A stretch of 64,000 nucleotides of DNA from Sphingobium yanoikuyae. GTDB lineage: Bacteria > Pseudomonadota > Alphaproteobacteria > Sphingomonadales > Sphingomonadaceae. Positions 1-8,921 of this stretch are shown here, one piece after another. The stretch covers positions 682,001-746,000 of the forward strand of contig NZ_CP053021.1 in the NCBI RefSeq assembly GCF_013001025.1. Reading direction: 5' to 3'. The notes beneath the pieces are model-generated. The model made no database searches, had not been told where the DNA came from, and saw only the letters and a program-made list of their open reading frames with translations. Positions within the stretch are counted from its first letter, which is position 1. Each line of letters begins with the position of its first letter. The position numbers and the translations under genes are program-made.

Positions 1-236
1 CCCATGCTGTCGGTCTGGACATTGAGCGGCACCGGCTTGTAGCCGCTCTGGCGCTCGAGCAGCAGCGGCGGGATCGCGGCATAGCGTATGCCGAAGCGCC
101 GGTCGGCCTCCTGCAGCGCGATGATGTCGGCATCCACCTCGTTCAGCACGTCGATCACCCGCTCGGGTGAACGGCGGCGGTCGGTACCGATGGCCTTGCG
201 GATATTATAGCTAGCGACGCGGATCGTGGCGGACAT
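1..236 (-). CDS. Endonuclease/exonuclease/phosphatase family protein, N-terminal part
   Basis: The reading frame begins at the ATG ending at 236 and runs off the left edge, so only about 78 N-terminal residues are visible. They show the EEP-fold opening: an ASYNIRKAIGTDRR strand, then DIIALQEAD, whose Glu is a Mg2+ ligand in this superfamily. Members hydrolyse phosphodiester bonds in nucleic acids, lipids or small molecules, and the substrate cannot be told from this fragment. There is no signal peptide. The gene diverges from radA with about 90 bases between the starts. The fold is secure; the specific role is not. Confidence 0.8.
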   Translation of the reverse strand, partial: MSATIRVASYNIRKAIGTDRRRSPERVIDVLNEVDADIIALQEADRRFGIRYAAIPPLLLERQSGYKPVPLNVQTDSM

Positions 237-325
237 GCTGCTTCAATGCGCCAGCGGCGCGGGGGTTTCCAGCCTCGATGCAAGATCGCGTTTGTGTTCC
301 TTTTATGTTCTGTTATGCGTGGACC

Positions 326-1693
326 ATGGCCAAGGCAAAGCGCAAATTCGTCTGTCAGCAATGCGGCACCGTCTCCGGCCGGTGGCAGGGGCAGTGCGAT
401 GACTGCGGCGAATGGAACAGCATCGTCGAGGAAGCGGCCGAGACGGTCTTTTCCGCCAAGCATGACCTGCAGGGCGGCGGCCGGGCGATCACGCTCATCG
501 GCCTCGACAGCAAGGTGGAACTGCCTTCGCGCACCAGCACTGGCATCGCCGAGTTTGACCGGGCGCTGGGCGGCGGCATCGTGCCGGGATCGGCCACGCT
601 GATCGGCGGCGATCCGGGCATTGGCAAGTCGACCCTGCTGCTGCAGGCGGCGGCGCGGGTCGCCTCGCGCGGGCTGACCGTTGCCTATATCAGCGGCGAG
701 GAGGCGTCGGACCAGGTGCGGCTGCGCGCCCAGCGGCTGGGCCTGGGCAATGCGCCGGTGCAGCTGGCGAGCGCGACATCGGTGCGCGATATCCTGACGA
801 CGCTGAGCGACGGCGTGCCGCCAGCCTTGCTGATCATCGATTCGATCCAGACCATGCACAGCGACCTGATCGAGGGGGCGCCCGGCACCGTCAGCCAGGT
901 GCGCGCGTCGAGCCAGGAACTGATCAAGTTCGCCAAGCAGCGTGGCACCGCGCTGATCCTGGTCGGCCATGTCACCAAGGATGGCAGCATCGCCGGCCCG
1001 CGCGTGCTGGAGCATATGGTCGACACGGTGCTGGCGTTCGAGGGCGAGCGCAGCCACCAATATCGCATCCTGCGCGCGATCAAGAACCGCTTCGGCGGCA
1101 CCGACGAGATCGGCGTCTTCTCGATGGTTGCCGAAGGGCTGGAGGAGGTTGCCAATCCGTCCGCATTGTTCCTCACCAATCGCGACGAGACGGTGACGGG
1201 CGCCACCGTCTTCCCCGCGCTTGAAGGGACGCGGCCGGTGCTGGTCGAGATCCAGGCGCTGGTGGTGCGGCTGTCGAGCGGGGCGACTCCCCGGCGCGCG
1301 GTGGTCGGCTGGGACAGCGGCCGGCTGGCGATGATCCTCGCCGTGCTGGAGGCGCGCTGCGGCCTCAGCTTCTCGACCTGCGAAGTCTATCTCAATGTCG
1401 CGGGCGGCTATCGCCTGTCCGATCCGGCCGCCGACCTCGCCGTCGCGGCTGCCCTGATGTCGGCCTTGTCGGAACGGCCGGTGCCCGCCGATGTCGTGCT
1501 GTTCGGCGAGATTGCGCTGTCGAGCGAGATCAGGCCGGTCTCGCACACCCCGCTGCGGCTCCGTGAATCGGCGAAACTGGGCTTCAACCGGGCCTTCGTG
1601 CCGGCGTCGGGCGCGGACGGGGTGAAGGGGATTTCGGTCAGCGGCTTCCGCACCCTTGCACAGCTGGTTGACCAGATGCTCGGGCGCGGATAG
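326..1693 (+). CDS. radA: DNA repair protein RadA
   Basis: RadA/Sms is a RecA-like ATPase that drives branch migration of recombination intermediates. The 455-residue product has an N-terminal C4 zinc finger (C10, C13, C24, C27), a Walker A motif GGDPGIGKST near residue 95, the RadA-specific KNRFG motif near residue 250, and a C-terminal Lon-protease-like domain. The frame is open upstream to 278, but the protein starting MAKAKRKFVCQQCG at 326 matches the usual RadA N-terminus, so I chose that ATG. cvpA follows after 10 bases, suggesting cotranscription. Confidence 0.97.
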   Translation: MAKAKRKFVCQQCGTVSGRWQGQCDDCGEWNSIVEEAAETVFSAKHDLQGGGRAITLIGLDSKVELPSRTSTGIAEFDRALGGGIVPGSATLIGGDPGIGKSTLLLQAAARVASRGLTVAYISGEEASDQVRLRAQRLGLGNAPVQLASATSVRDILTTLSDGVPPALLIIDSIQTMHSDLIEGAPGTVSQVRASSQELIKFAKQRGTALILVGHVTKDGSIAGPRVLEHMVDTVLAFEGERSHQYRILRAIKNRFGGTDEIGVFSMVAEGLEEVANPSALFLTNRDETVTGATVFPALEGTRPVLVEIQALVVRLSSGATPRRAVVGWDSGRLAMILAVLEARCGLSFSTCEVYLNVAGGYRLSDPAADLAVAAALMSALSERPVPADVVLFGEIALSSEIRPVSHTPLRLRESAKLGFNRAFVPASGADGVKGISVSGFRTLAQLVDQMLGRG

Positions 1694-1703
1694 CCAGCGC
1701 GGC

Positions 1704-2228
1704 ATGAACGCCGTCGATATCCTCGTCCTCCTCCTCATCGGCGGTTGCGCCATATTCGGTCTGCTGCGCGGGTTCGTGACCGAAACCCTGTCACTGATCG
1801 CCTGGGTCGCGGGCATTTTCGCGATCAGCCTGTTCCATGCTTCCGTCACCGAATTGCTGACCAGCTTCGTCGGCAGCGAGAGCGGGGCGGCAGTGCTGGC
1901 CTTATTCCTGATCTTCGCCGTCACCTTTGGCGCTGGCAAGCTGCTCGCCCGCGCGATCGGCCAGCGTACCCGCCAGTCGGTGCTCGGCCCGATCGACCGG
2001 GTGCTGGGCGGCGGCTTCGGCGCGATCAAGGGCCTGATTGGCGCGACCCTGGTCTTCCTCGCCTTTTCCCTGGTCTACGACACATTCTACGGCAGCGGCG
2101 CACGCCGCCCCGACTGGCTGTCCGACGCCCGCACCTATCCGCTGCTCAACGCTAGCGGCAAGGCGATCAGCGAATTTGTCGATGAACAGCGCGCGCAGAA
2201 GCCGGCGGAGTCCGATCCTGCGGCGTGA
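1704..2228 (+). CDS. cvpA: CvpA family inner-membrane protein
   Basis: A 174-residue protein with about four hydrophobic helices (starting VDILVLLLIGGCAIFGLLRG, with others near residues 30, 60 and 105) and a polar, charged C-terminus. This is the CvpA layout (colicin V production family), a conserved membrane protein of unclear biochemical role. It starts 10 bases after radA, and the ATG at 1704 follows a GCGCGGC stretch rather than a strong ribosome site, which suggests coupling to radA. In many proteobacteria purF follows cvpA. Here an AT-rich gap follows instead. Confidence 0.9.
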   Translation: MNAVDILVLLLIGGCAIFGLLRGFVTETLSLIAWVAGIFAISLFHASVTELLTSFVGSESGAAVLALFLIFAVTFGAGKLLARAIGQRTRQSVLGPIDRVLGGGFGAIKGLIGATLVFLAFSLVYDTFYGSGARRPDWLSDARTYPLLNASGKAISEFVDEQRAQKPAESDPAA

Positions 2229-2570
2229 CCGGGGTGGGTGGGAAGCGGACTGACCGAATTTTCACCCGCGGTCCAAGGCTTGTGATTGCGCCTGGTCGCA
2301 TAATGGAGCGCATTTCGGGTACGACCACGATGCGTAGCACTGAAGAGCCCAGGAGTCGGCTAATTTATAATAATACAGGATCAAAAAAGCTGCGTATCAT
2401 TGTCAGGAAGGTTCATCGCGTTGGAAGCAAGCCCACACAGATCCGCACAAAGTTCCGCGGCATCTAAATCCTTTTGGGTGATTTTCCCACAATTCACATT
2501 CGCCGATAACCATCCCCCATCCATGAGAAATTAAATTATAATTTGCATTAATTTTTAACTGATCTTGAAT
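2229..2570. other. Gene-poor, relatively AT-rich gap
   Basis: About 340 bases after cvpA with no supported gene. An 80-codon plus-strand frame (2225-2467) has no recognisable domain and no good ribosome site. From about 2340 the base composition turns clearly AT-richer (for example 2520-2570) than the surrounding chromosome. I see no terminator hairpin with a U-run. Confidence 0.5.
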
Positions 2571-2789
2571 CTATCTCTCGACAGCAATTTTCCACTCAGA
2601 ATTAATTTTATGCTCATGACAGCATTTATCCGCCTCAATCCATCTGGCGGAAACTTTTCCTATTTTGACCTTGTTGGAAGTCGCGAAGCTGTCGATATCA
2701 AAAGCGGATACTGATCCGTCCAACTTGATGGAACGTGTTTCAGTGGGCTGCCCCCATTCATCATTTCCTTCTGTGCCAGTTTTACTCAT
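2571..2789 (-). CDS. Small hypothetical protein in AT-rich insert
   Basis: A 72-codon frame encoding a polar protein (starts MSKTGTEGNDEWGQ, ends EWKIAVER; contains a CCHEH cluster near residue 55). Support for it being real is a purine-rich Shine-Dalgarno stretch (GGGGGGAGGGGG) just upstream of the ATG and a composition unlike the antisense shadows elsewhere. I do not recognise a family. Its AT-rich codon use contrasts with radA-cvpA on one side and proB on the other, so recent acquisition is possible. Confidence 0.45.
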   Translation of the reverse strand: MSKTGTEGNDEWGQPTETRSIKLDGSVSAFDIDSFATSNKVKIGKVSARWIEADKCCHEHKINSEWKIAVER

Positions 2790-3674
2790 GCCCCCTCCCC
2801 CCAGAGAGACGTTATCACCGCGTTAAAAAATATGTCACGCTGTCGAAATGAAATCTAGGGCAGTGTTTTACGCCCGTGCGATGGCTCATCTATAGCGCTG
2901 CCAGCATTGATTGCTCGTGGAAGGATGGGGCTGAAGCTTAACGTGCCATTATATAGCGAGAGAGCCTTTTTGCGTTATGGTCGATGTATTTGGAGCCCTA
3001 AGCTGCAGTTGGCGAAGCGCTTCGCTTGGGCTCGGGCGTATCCACCGATCTAGCTGATGCCACTTGGACGGTCCAAAGCAGCAATATGGCCACAGGAGGC
3101 ATCCTTGGACAACCTAGCGCGCAGGCCGCTACATGTCTGCTACTGGTAGCTTTGAGACCATCCTCCCCAGGAAGGGGAGGTAGCTGGCCGAAGGCCAGAC
3201 GGAAGGGGGGCTTCCCCTCTCGATAGGGCGACACCCCTCCACCACTTCGTGGTCCCCCTCCCCTTGCAGGGGAGGATTTTACAGCCGCTCCTGGTCGTCA
3301 GTCGTCAAGGCCTGACATCGTCATTGTTTCGCTCCGCTCGCAACGACGGGAGATGGTCGAAACTCGCTCCGTCAATCCCGCATGCCGCTGTCCTACAGCT
3401 CTGCCCCTGTTCTAAGCTGGGGCATGACGCTGCCGCTCATCCTGCCTCCGCTATCCATGCAACTGGCGCGCGACGGGGGCGTCGCTGTCGCTGCGCAGGT
3501 GCGCGGGTGGGGCCTTGTCGGCGCGCGCCGGGCGCGTCTGCCGAACCTGCCATGGCGCGTTACCGGCGCGTGGGCGGTGCATCATGAGGGCGAAGCAGGT
3601 GCAAATGCCCCGAAAAGGCCGTTTACACTATGAACTTCGGTCGTGACCCGCGCGGACTCGTGTCCTTGGGCGGG
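2790..3674. other. Long intergenic stretch with repeat element, no supported gene
   Basis: Nearly 900 bases without a convincing gene. The first 350 bases are AT-richer. 3159-3280 is an intergenic repeat annotated separately. 3300-3360 looks like another degenerate repeat (GTCATTG with a CGCAACGACGGG tail). The short frames here (for example 3026-3226, 3249-3587, 3382-3633) have no domain and no good ribosome site. The stretch looks like decayed or repeat-colonised DNA between cvpA and the SDR gene. Confidence 0.5.
3159..3280. repeat. Intergenic palindromic repeat, copy 1
   Basis: Built from CCTCCCC / GGGGAGG arms (3162-3180 and 3254-3276) enclosing GCTGGCCGAAGGCCAG and CCACTTCGTGG sub-hairpins. 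The reverse complement of its right half matches 14010-14078 in order: AAAATCCTCCCC, GGGGAGGGGGACC, GTGGAGGGGTGTC, CCCTAT. It is therefore a dispersed family present at least twice in this window, in opposite orientations. No coding potential. Confidence 0.7.
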
Positions 3675-4589
3675 CTACAGCCAGCCCTTGGCGCGATAGG
3701 CTTCGACCGTGGCCTTGAGCCCTTCCTCGGTCGGGATCTGCGGCGTCCACAGCCGCTTGGGCGGCTGCTTGCGCTTGGCGACGACCCAGTCGGGATGGCA
3801 GAAATAATCGACCCGGTCGGGGGTCAGCTTGGCGTTGCGGCCGCGCACCAGCCGGTCGAGCCGGGCGGCGGTCGCCAGCAGCCATTGCGGCGTCGCGAAG
3901 GTGCGGACATTGCGACCCACGGCCCGGCCGATCGCCTGGCCGAATTCCTGATGGTCCCAGCCGCCGGGCGTCGCATCGTCCGCCTCATAGGTGCGGGTCT
4001 GGCTCTGTTCCTTTTCGCAGGCGAGCGTCAGCAACAGGCGGGACAGATCGGCGACATGGATCACCGACAGCCGGCCGCCGGGCGGCAGCAGCATGATGCC
4101 GCGCTTGGCCATGCGGAACAGCTCCAGCATCTCCTGGTCATTGGGGCCATAGATGGCGGGCGGGCGCACGATCGTCCAGTCGAGGCCACTGGCCTTCACA
4201 TGGCGTTCGGCCAGTTCCTTCGACCAGCCATAGTCCGACATGCCCGGTTCGCGCGCGGCGAGCGAGGAGACATGGACGAGGCGGCGCACGCCGCGTTTGC
4301 GCATGGCGTCGACCACCGCCATCGTGCCGCGCGCATTGCCCGCCTCGAACCCCTCGCGGTCGGGTGCGTTCACCACGCCCGCGATATGGATCACGGCATC
4401 GGCGTCGCGCACCAGCGTGTCGAGCGCGGCGGCATCGTCGAGCGAGCCGGGTACCCATTTGAGATGGGCGCGGGGTGGCTGCGCCCGGCGGGTGAGGGCG
4501 TTGACCTGGAGACCGGCGGCAAGCGCCTGATCGAGCGTTTCGGCGCCGACGAAACCCGTCGCGCCGGTCATGGCAATTCTAAGGGACAT
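3675..4589 (-). CDS. NAD(P)-dependent epimerase/dehydratase (extended SDR)
   Basis: A 304-residue extended short-chain dehydrogenase. The N-terminus carries the Rossmann nucleotide motif GATGFVG (residues 9-15), DAVIHIAG follows near residue 65, and the catalytic YxxxK is YGWSK near residue 125. The mid-part HVSSLAAREPGMSDYGWSKELAE is typical of atypical SDRs related to complex I NDUFA9-like or UDP-sugar epimerases. The substrate is not apparent. It starts only 6 bases downstream of the proB stop on the same strand, so it is probably the last gene of the obgE-proB transcript. Confidence 0.85.
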   Translation of the reverse strand: MSLRIAMTGATGFVGAETLDQALAAGLQVNALTRRAQPPRAHLKWVPGSLDDAAALDTLVRDADAVIHIAGVVNAPDREGFEAGNARGTMAVVDAMRKRGVRRLVHVSSLAAREPGMSDYGWSKELAERHVKASGLDWTIVRPPAIYGPNDQEMLELFRMAKRGIMLLPPGGRLSVIHVADLSRLLLTLACEKEQSQTRTYEADDATPGGWDHQEFGQAIGRAVGRNVRTFATPQWLLATAARLDRLVRGRNAKLTPDRVDYFCHPDWVVAKRKQPPKRLWTPQIPTEEGLKATVEAYRAKGWL

Positions 4590-4595
4590 AATAGG

Positions 4596-5726
4596 TCAGA
4601 CCATCGCCATATGATCGCGATGGACCAGCACGGTGCGGGACATTTCGCCGAGCAGGGCGGGAATGTCCTCGCTGCGGCGGCCGGCGATCTTCGCGGCGGC
4701 CTCGCTGTCATATTCGGTGAGGCCACGGGCGATCACCCGGCCGTCCTGATTGAGAATGTCGACCACGTCGCCGCGCGCGAACACACCCTCGACCCGCGCG
4801 ACGCCGGCAGGGAGCAGGCTGTTGCCCTTGCCTAACGCCGCTTCGGCGCCGGCATCGACGATGATCCGGCCGAGCACGGTGAGGCGGCCCGAGAGCCAGC
4901 CCTTGCGCGCGCCCTGGCTTTCGGCGGCCAGGAAGATGGAGCCGCGGCCGCCATTGGCCCAATGGCTGAGCGGGGCGTCGACCTTGCCCGAAATGATGGC
5001 GAGATGGGCGCCGGCGCCGGTGGCGATCTGGGCCGCCTGGATTTTCGACACCATGCCGCCCGATCCCATGCCCGAAGCCGAACCGGTGTCGGCCATGGCG
5101 GCAATGCGCGCGTCGATGCGCTCTATCCTCTCGATCAGCATGGCATTCGCATCGGCGTGCGGGTTGGCGGTGTAAAGCCCGTCCACGTCCGACAGCAGCA
5201 CAACCGCGTCGGCCCGTGCCGCCTGTCCGATGCGCGCCGCAAGGCGATCATTATCGCCGAAGCGGATCTCCGCCGTGGCGACGCTGTCATTCTCGTTCAC
5301 CACCGGCACGACGGCGAGCGCCATCAGCCGCTCCAGCGTGGCCGAGGCGTTGAGATAGCGGCGGCGATGCTCCAGATCGTCGAGCGTCACCAGCATCTGC
5401 GCGGCGGTGATGCCCTTTTCATGCAGCAGGCTGGCCCAGCATTGCGACAGGGCGATCTGGCCGGTGGCGGCCGCCGCCTGCGCATCCTCCAGGCTGCCGC
5501 GCCCGCCCTTGGGCAGCTTCAGCCGGCGCGCGCCCAGCGCGATCGCGCCCGACGACACGATGATGACCTGTTGCCCGGCCGCCTTGCGCGCGGCGACATC
5601 GGCCACCAGCGTGCGCAGCCAGTCGACGCGCACTTCCCCGGCCGGATCGACCAGCAGCGCCGACCCGATCTTGATGACCAGGCGGCGGACCAGGGCAGGG
5701 GGAAAGCCGGACAGAGTGTCGGTCAT
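4596..5726 (-). CDS. proB: Glutamate 5-kinase
   Basis: ProB phosphorylates glutamate to glutamyl-5-phosphate, the first committed step of proline synthesis. The 376-residue protein has the amino-acid-kinase fold (VIKIGSALLVD near residue 15; the VVNENDSVATAEIRFGDNDRLAA block near residue 145) and a C-terminal PUA domain (about residues 285-365). The frame is open to 5933, but MTDTLSGFPPALVRRLVIKIGSALL at 5726 is the natural start because the extension overlaps obgE. Gene order obgE-proB is common in alphaproteobacteria. proA is not in the window. Confidence 0.95.
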   Translation of the reverse strand: MTDTLSGFPPALVRRLVIKIGSALLVDPAGEVRVDWLRTLVADVAARKAAGQQVIIVSSGAIALGARRLKLPKGGRGSLEDAQAAAATGQIALSQCWASLLHEKGITAAQMLVTLDDLEHRRRYLNASATLERLMALAVVPVVNENDSVATAEIRFGDNDRLAARIGQAARADAVVLLSDVDGLYTANPHADANAMLIERIERIDARIAAMADTGSASGMGSGGMVSKIQAAQIATGAGAHLAIISGKVDAPLSHWANGGRGSIFLAAESQGARKGWLSGRLTVLGRIIVDAGAEAALGKGNSLLPAGVARVEGVFARGDVVDILNQDGRVIARGLTEYDSEAAAKIAGRRSEDIPALLGEMSRTVLVHRDHMAMV

Positions 5727-5760
5727 GATCGCTACTGAATAGGAGGGCGGGGTGATCCGT

Positions 5761-6855
5761 TCAGATCGGCGACCAGGTGGCTTCGCCGTCGCTGTCGTCG
5801 GCGTCGTCCTCTTCACGATCCTCGTCGAGCATTTCCAGCACGGCGTCGAGCAACGGGGTGACGCCTTCGCCGGTCGCGCCGGAGATGATGAAGACATCTT
5901 CCACGCCGGCCTGCTCGCGCAGCTGCTCGGCAATGTCTTCCATCAGTTCCTGGCCCAGAAGGTCGCCCTTGTTGAGCACCACGATCTGCGGCTTTTCGTC
6001 CAGCCCGCCGCCATAGGCAGCCAGTTCGTCGGTGACGATGCGGAAGGCTTCGACCGGATCGTCACCGGTCGCGTCGATCAGGTGCAGCAGCACGCGGCAG
6101 CGTTCGATATGGCCCAGGAACCGGTCGCCGATGCCCGCGCCCTCGGCCGCGCCCGCGATCAGGCCGGGAATATCGGCCAGCACGAATTCGCGATCACGGT
6201 GCAGCACCACGCCAAGCTGCGGCTTGGTGGTGGTGAAGGCATAGGCGCCGACCTTCGCCTTGGTGTTCGTCACCTGGTTGATCAGGGTCGACTTGCCGGC
6301 GTTGGGCATGCCGACCAGGCCGACATCGGCCAGCAGCTTGAGCCGCAGCCAGACCCACATTTCCTGACCCGGCCAGCCGGTGCCATGCTGGCGCGGCGCA
6401 CGATTAGTGCTGGTCTTGTAGGACAGGTTGCCGCGGCCGCCGTCGCCGCCGCGCAGGAAGCTCACACGTTGCCCCACCTCGGTGAAGTCGGCCAGGATTT
6501 CCTGTTCCTCATATTCGGGATAGCCGTCTTCGTCCTCGGTCCCCTCGATCGGCTGGGGATCGGACAGGATCTGGGTTCCGACCGGCACCTTGACGACCAG
6601 GTCGTTGCCGCCGGCGCCATAGCGGTTCTTGCCCATGCCGGGCATGCCGCGCTGCGCCTTGAAATGCTGGGTGTAGCGGAAGTCGATCAGCGTGTTGAGG
6701 CCGGCCACGGCCTCGAAGATGATGTCGCCGCCCTTGCCGCCGTTGCCGCCGTCCGGGCCGCCATATTCGACATATTTTTCACGCCGAAAGCTGACCGCGC
6801 CGGGACCGCCCCAGCCGGACTTGATATAGATTTTTGCTTGATCGAGAAAATGCAT
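5761..6855 (-). CDS. obgE: GTPase Obg/CgtA
   Basis: Obg is an essential ribosome-associated GTPase in late 50S maturation and stress response. The 364-residue product has the glycine-rich Obg domain (residues 1-158; MHFLDQAKIYIKSGWGGPGAVSFRREKY onward, split here as MHFLDQAKIYIKSG then WGGPGAVSFRREKY), a G1 motif GMPNAGKST near residue 167, DIPG (G3), NKGD (G4), and an acidic Glu/Asp-rich C-terminus (REEDDADDSDGE). A short acidic insertion EGTEDEDGYPEYEEQE sits inside the Obg domain near residue 105. proB follows after 34 bases. Confidence 0.97.
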   Translation of the reverse strand: MHFLDQAKIYIKSGWGGPGAVSFRREKYVEYGGPDGGNGGKGGDIIFEAVAGLNTLIDFRYTQHFKAQRGMPGMGKNRYGAGGNDLVVKVPVGTQILSDPQPIEGTEDEDGYPEYEEQEILADFTEVGQRVSFLRGGDGGRGNLSYKTSTNRAPRQHGTGWPGQEMWVWLRLKLLADVGLVGMPNAGKSTLINQVTNTKAKVGAYAFTTTKPQLGVVLHRDREFVLADIPGLIAGAAEGAGIGDRFLGHIERCRVLLHLIDATGDDPVEAFRIVTDELAAYGGGLDEKPQIVVLNKGDLLGQELMEDIAEQLREQAGVEDVFIISGATGEGVTPLLDAVLEMLDEDREEDDADDSDGEATWSPI

Positions 6856-6885
6856 GGCGCGCCCATAGCGTCTTCTTGGGCAAAA

Positions 6886-7572
6886 TTAAACCTTAGCTTG
6901 CGACACTTTCGCCGTCGCCGTCAACCGGGCTTCTTCGGTCAGGGCGGACAACAGGCTGCGGGCCGCCAGTTCGCGCGCTTTCTCGCGATTGAGGCCCAGC
7001 GCAGCGGCCATCGGGCCGCCCATCTGCGAATCGCCCAGCGCCAGCAGGACCAGCATCAGCGTATTGTCGCGGATCACCTCGGCCAGTTGCGGGCGCAGCG
7101 CCGTGGCGGCCAGCTTGTCGACCAGCCGGTGGATCGCATCCACCACCGGGTCGAGCGCATCCTCATTGCCCGACGCCAGCATCCAGCTGGCCAGCGCGCC
7201 GGCGCCGCCTGCGTCGAACGCGTCGAAGGTCATGTCGACGATCCGCCGGGGTTCGACCTCACCGCGCCGGGCGGCGTTCACCGCGTCGCCGATCGTGGCG
7301 GTGATCGCGTCGGCCAGATAGCCCGCGAGCGCCTTCTGCAGGCCGGCGGCCGATCCGAAATGATGGAGTAGATTGGCATGGGTGCGGCCGATGCGATTGC
7401 CCACCGCCTTCAGCGTGACGGCCTGCGGCCCCGCTTCCAGCAGCAGGTCGCGGGCGGCTTCCAGCGCAATCAGGCGACTTTCGTCGGGGCTGAGGCGCGA
7501 GCGCTTGAGGGGGATCGGTTCGGGCAACGTGCCTTGCCCATGACACAGGGGCGGGGGGAAGGCCATAGCCAT
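6886..7572 (-). CDS. TetR/AcrR family transcriptional regulator
   Basis: A predicted one-component repressor. The N-terminal helix-turn-helix reads LIALEAARDLLLEAG...VTLKAVGNRIGRTHANLLHHFGS, the TetR pattern, and a helical ligand domain follows. The frame runs upstream to 7671, but that would overlap the divergent GNAT start at 7621. I chose the ATG ending at 7572 (MAMAFPPP), although no strong ribosome site precedes it; a TTG at 7527 (LPEPIPLKRS) preceded by AAGG is an alternative. It lies 30 bases upstream of obgE on the same strand and diverges from the GNAT gene. Confidence 0.8.
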   Translation of the reverse strand: MAMAFPPPLCHGQGTLPEPIPLKRSRLSPDESRLIALEAARDLLLEAGPQAVTLKAVGNRIGRTHANLLHHFGSAAGLQKALAGYLADAITATIGDAVNAARRGEVEPRRIVDMTFDAFDAGGAGALASWMLASGNEDALDPVVDAIHRLVDKLAATALRPQLAEVIRDNTLMLVLLALGDSQMGGPMAAALGLNREKARELAARSLLSALTEEARLTATAKVSQAKV

Positions 7573-7620
7573 GTGCGGGGTCGCTTGACCGGCCCCTGCG
7601 CGGCCGCCCATAGATTGGCG

Positions 7621-8148
7621 ATGACCGATGCACCCATCCTCACCACCGACCGCCTGATCCTGCGCCCGCACCGGGTGGAGGATTATCCCGCGTGCCAGGC
7701 GCTATGGGCCGATCCGGACGTGGTGCGCTTCATCGGCGGCGCGGCGCTCGATGCGCAGGCGGTGTGGTTCCGCATCCTGCGCTATGCCGGCATGTGGGCG
7801 CTGCTCGGCTATGGCATGTGGGCGATCGAGGATCGCGCCAATGGCGAATTGCTGGGCGAGGCCGGGCTGCTGAGCGCGGCGCGGGGGCTGGCCGAACTGG
7901 ACGGCGTGCCGGAGGCGGGCTGGGTGCTGGGGCCGGCCGCCTGGGGGCGCGGTATCGCGACCGAGGCAATGGCGGCGATCTTTGCCTGGACCGATGCGCA
8001 TCTGGCGGCGCCGTCGATCCGCTGCATCATCGCGCCCGACAATGGCGGGTCGATCAAGGTGGCGGAGAAACTGGGCTTTGCTGCGCTTGCCGAAGTCGAT
8101 TTCCATGGCGCTCCGACCCGTGTCTTCGATCGGCTCCGTCAGGGGTGA
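7621..8148 (+). CDS. GNAT family N-acetyltransferase (RimJ/RimL type)
   Basis: A 175-residue acetyltransferase_3 protein. LTTDRLILRPHRVEDYPA at the N-terminus is the RimJ/RimL-like opening. VLGPAAWGRGIATEAMAAI near residue 105 is the acetyl-CoA-binding motif A (Q/RxxGxG/A region), and PDNGGSIKVAEKLGF near residue 145 is the conserved C-terminal motif. The substrate (protein N-terminus or small amine) cannot be determined. It diverges from the TetR gene and converges on another GNAT gene, with a hairpin between them. Confidence 0.88.
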   Translation: MTDAPILTTDRLILRPHRVEDYPACQALWADPDVVRFIGGAALDAQAVWFRILRYAGMWALLGYGMWAIEDRANGELLGEAGLLSAARGLAELDGVPEAGWVLGPAAWGRGIATEAMAAIFAWTDAHLAAPSIRCIIAPDNGGSIKVAEKLGFAALAEVDFHGAPTRVFDRLRQG

Positions 8149-8151
8149 GGG

Positions 8152-8175
8152 GCGGGCGCCCTGATCGGCGCCCGC
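8152..8175. terminator. Bidirectional hairpin between convergent GNAT genes
   Basis: A perfect 9-bp inverted repeat (GCGGGCGCC / GGCGCCCGC) with a 6-base loop in the 36-base gap between the two convergent stops. There is no clear U-run on either side, so it is a probable rather than certain intrinsic terminator. Confidence 0.55.
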
Positions 8176-8184
8176 GCACTTCAG

Positions 8185-8760
8185 TCAAGCGGCAAGCGCC
8201 GGCAGCGCGTCGCCATATAGGTCCATCGCAAAGTCCACGCTCATGCGGGCGGCCTCGCCCTCGTCGAAGACCAGGCAGTCGGCCTCGGCCCCGCGAGCGG
8301 GGCTGTAGCGCCGCTCGACCGTGCCGTTGGCGCGGAAGCCGATCTTGCGCAGGACATGGCCCGACGCGCGATTGTCGGCGAAATGGACGGCGCGGACTGC
8401 CGGCAGATTATGCGCGCGGGCGATGCTCATGACGGCGCGGGCCGCCTCCGTGGCGAAGCCCAGGCCCCAATAGGGGCGGGCGATCCAGTAGCCCAGTTCC
8501 GGCGTGCCATCCTCGGCCTCATGGATGCCGCAGCCGCCCACCAGGCGCGGCGCGCCCTGGGTGCGGGTGAAGGCCAGCAGGCGCGGCATGCGCGAATCCT
8601 GCGGCAGTGCCAGGAAGGCTTCGGCATCGGCCAGGCCATAGGGGGCGGGGGCGCGGCTCAGATTGCGCAGGACCGCGTCATTGCCGATGGCCTGGGCCAG
8701 GGCGGGGGCATCTTCCATCCAGCCTGGCCGCAGCAGCAGGCGGGGGGTACGGGCGAACAT
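8185..8760 (-). CDS. GNAT family N-acetyltransferase
   Basis: A 191-residue acetyltransferase. The opening TPRLLLRPGWMEDAPALAQAI is RimJ/RimL-like, YWIARPYWGLGFATEAARAVM near residue 95 is the acetyl-CoA motif, and NRASGHVLRKIGFR is the conserved C-terminal block. It lies downstream of rplU-rpmA on the same strand, separated by a terminator, an arrangement often seen in sphingomonads. It is related to, but clearly distinct from, the convergent GNAT gene, so a recent tandem duplication is unlikely. Confidence 0.88.
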   Translation of the reverse strand: MFARTPRLLLRPGWMEDAPALAQAIGNDAVLRNLSRAPAPYGLADAEAFLALPQDSRMPRLLAFTRTQGAPRLVGGCGIHEAEDGTPELGYWIARPYWGLGFATEAARAVMSIARAHNLPAVRAVHFADNRASGHVLRKIGFRANGTVERRYSPARGAEADCLVFDEGEAARMSVDFAMDLYGDALPALAA

Positions 8761-8921
8761 TCACGTCTCTCCTCTTCGTGCGCGCCAATAGCTGCCAATC
8801 ATGACGGCTTGACGACGGTCTTCTCTGGCTGAGCCCCGCCCGCACGACGCGCGAGAAGGCCAGTAGTTCCAGAGGTTTGAGGGAAATCGGGAGGAGTGCC
8901 CGGTGATGTTCGTCAGAACGG

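Noticed and set aside
155..2029. 624-codon minus-strand frame opposite radA and cvpA
   Set aside because: It spans two well-supported genes on the other strand and shows no domain.
2225..2467. 80-codon frame after cvpA
   Set aside because: No recognisable domain and no good ribosome site; it overlaps the cvpA stop in another frame.
3382..3633. 83-codon frame in the repeat-bearing gap
   Set aside because: No family, no ribosome site, and it lies in apparently decayed sequence.
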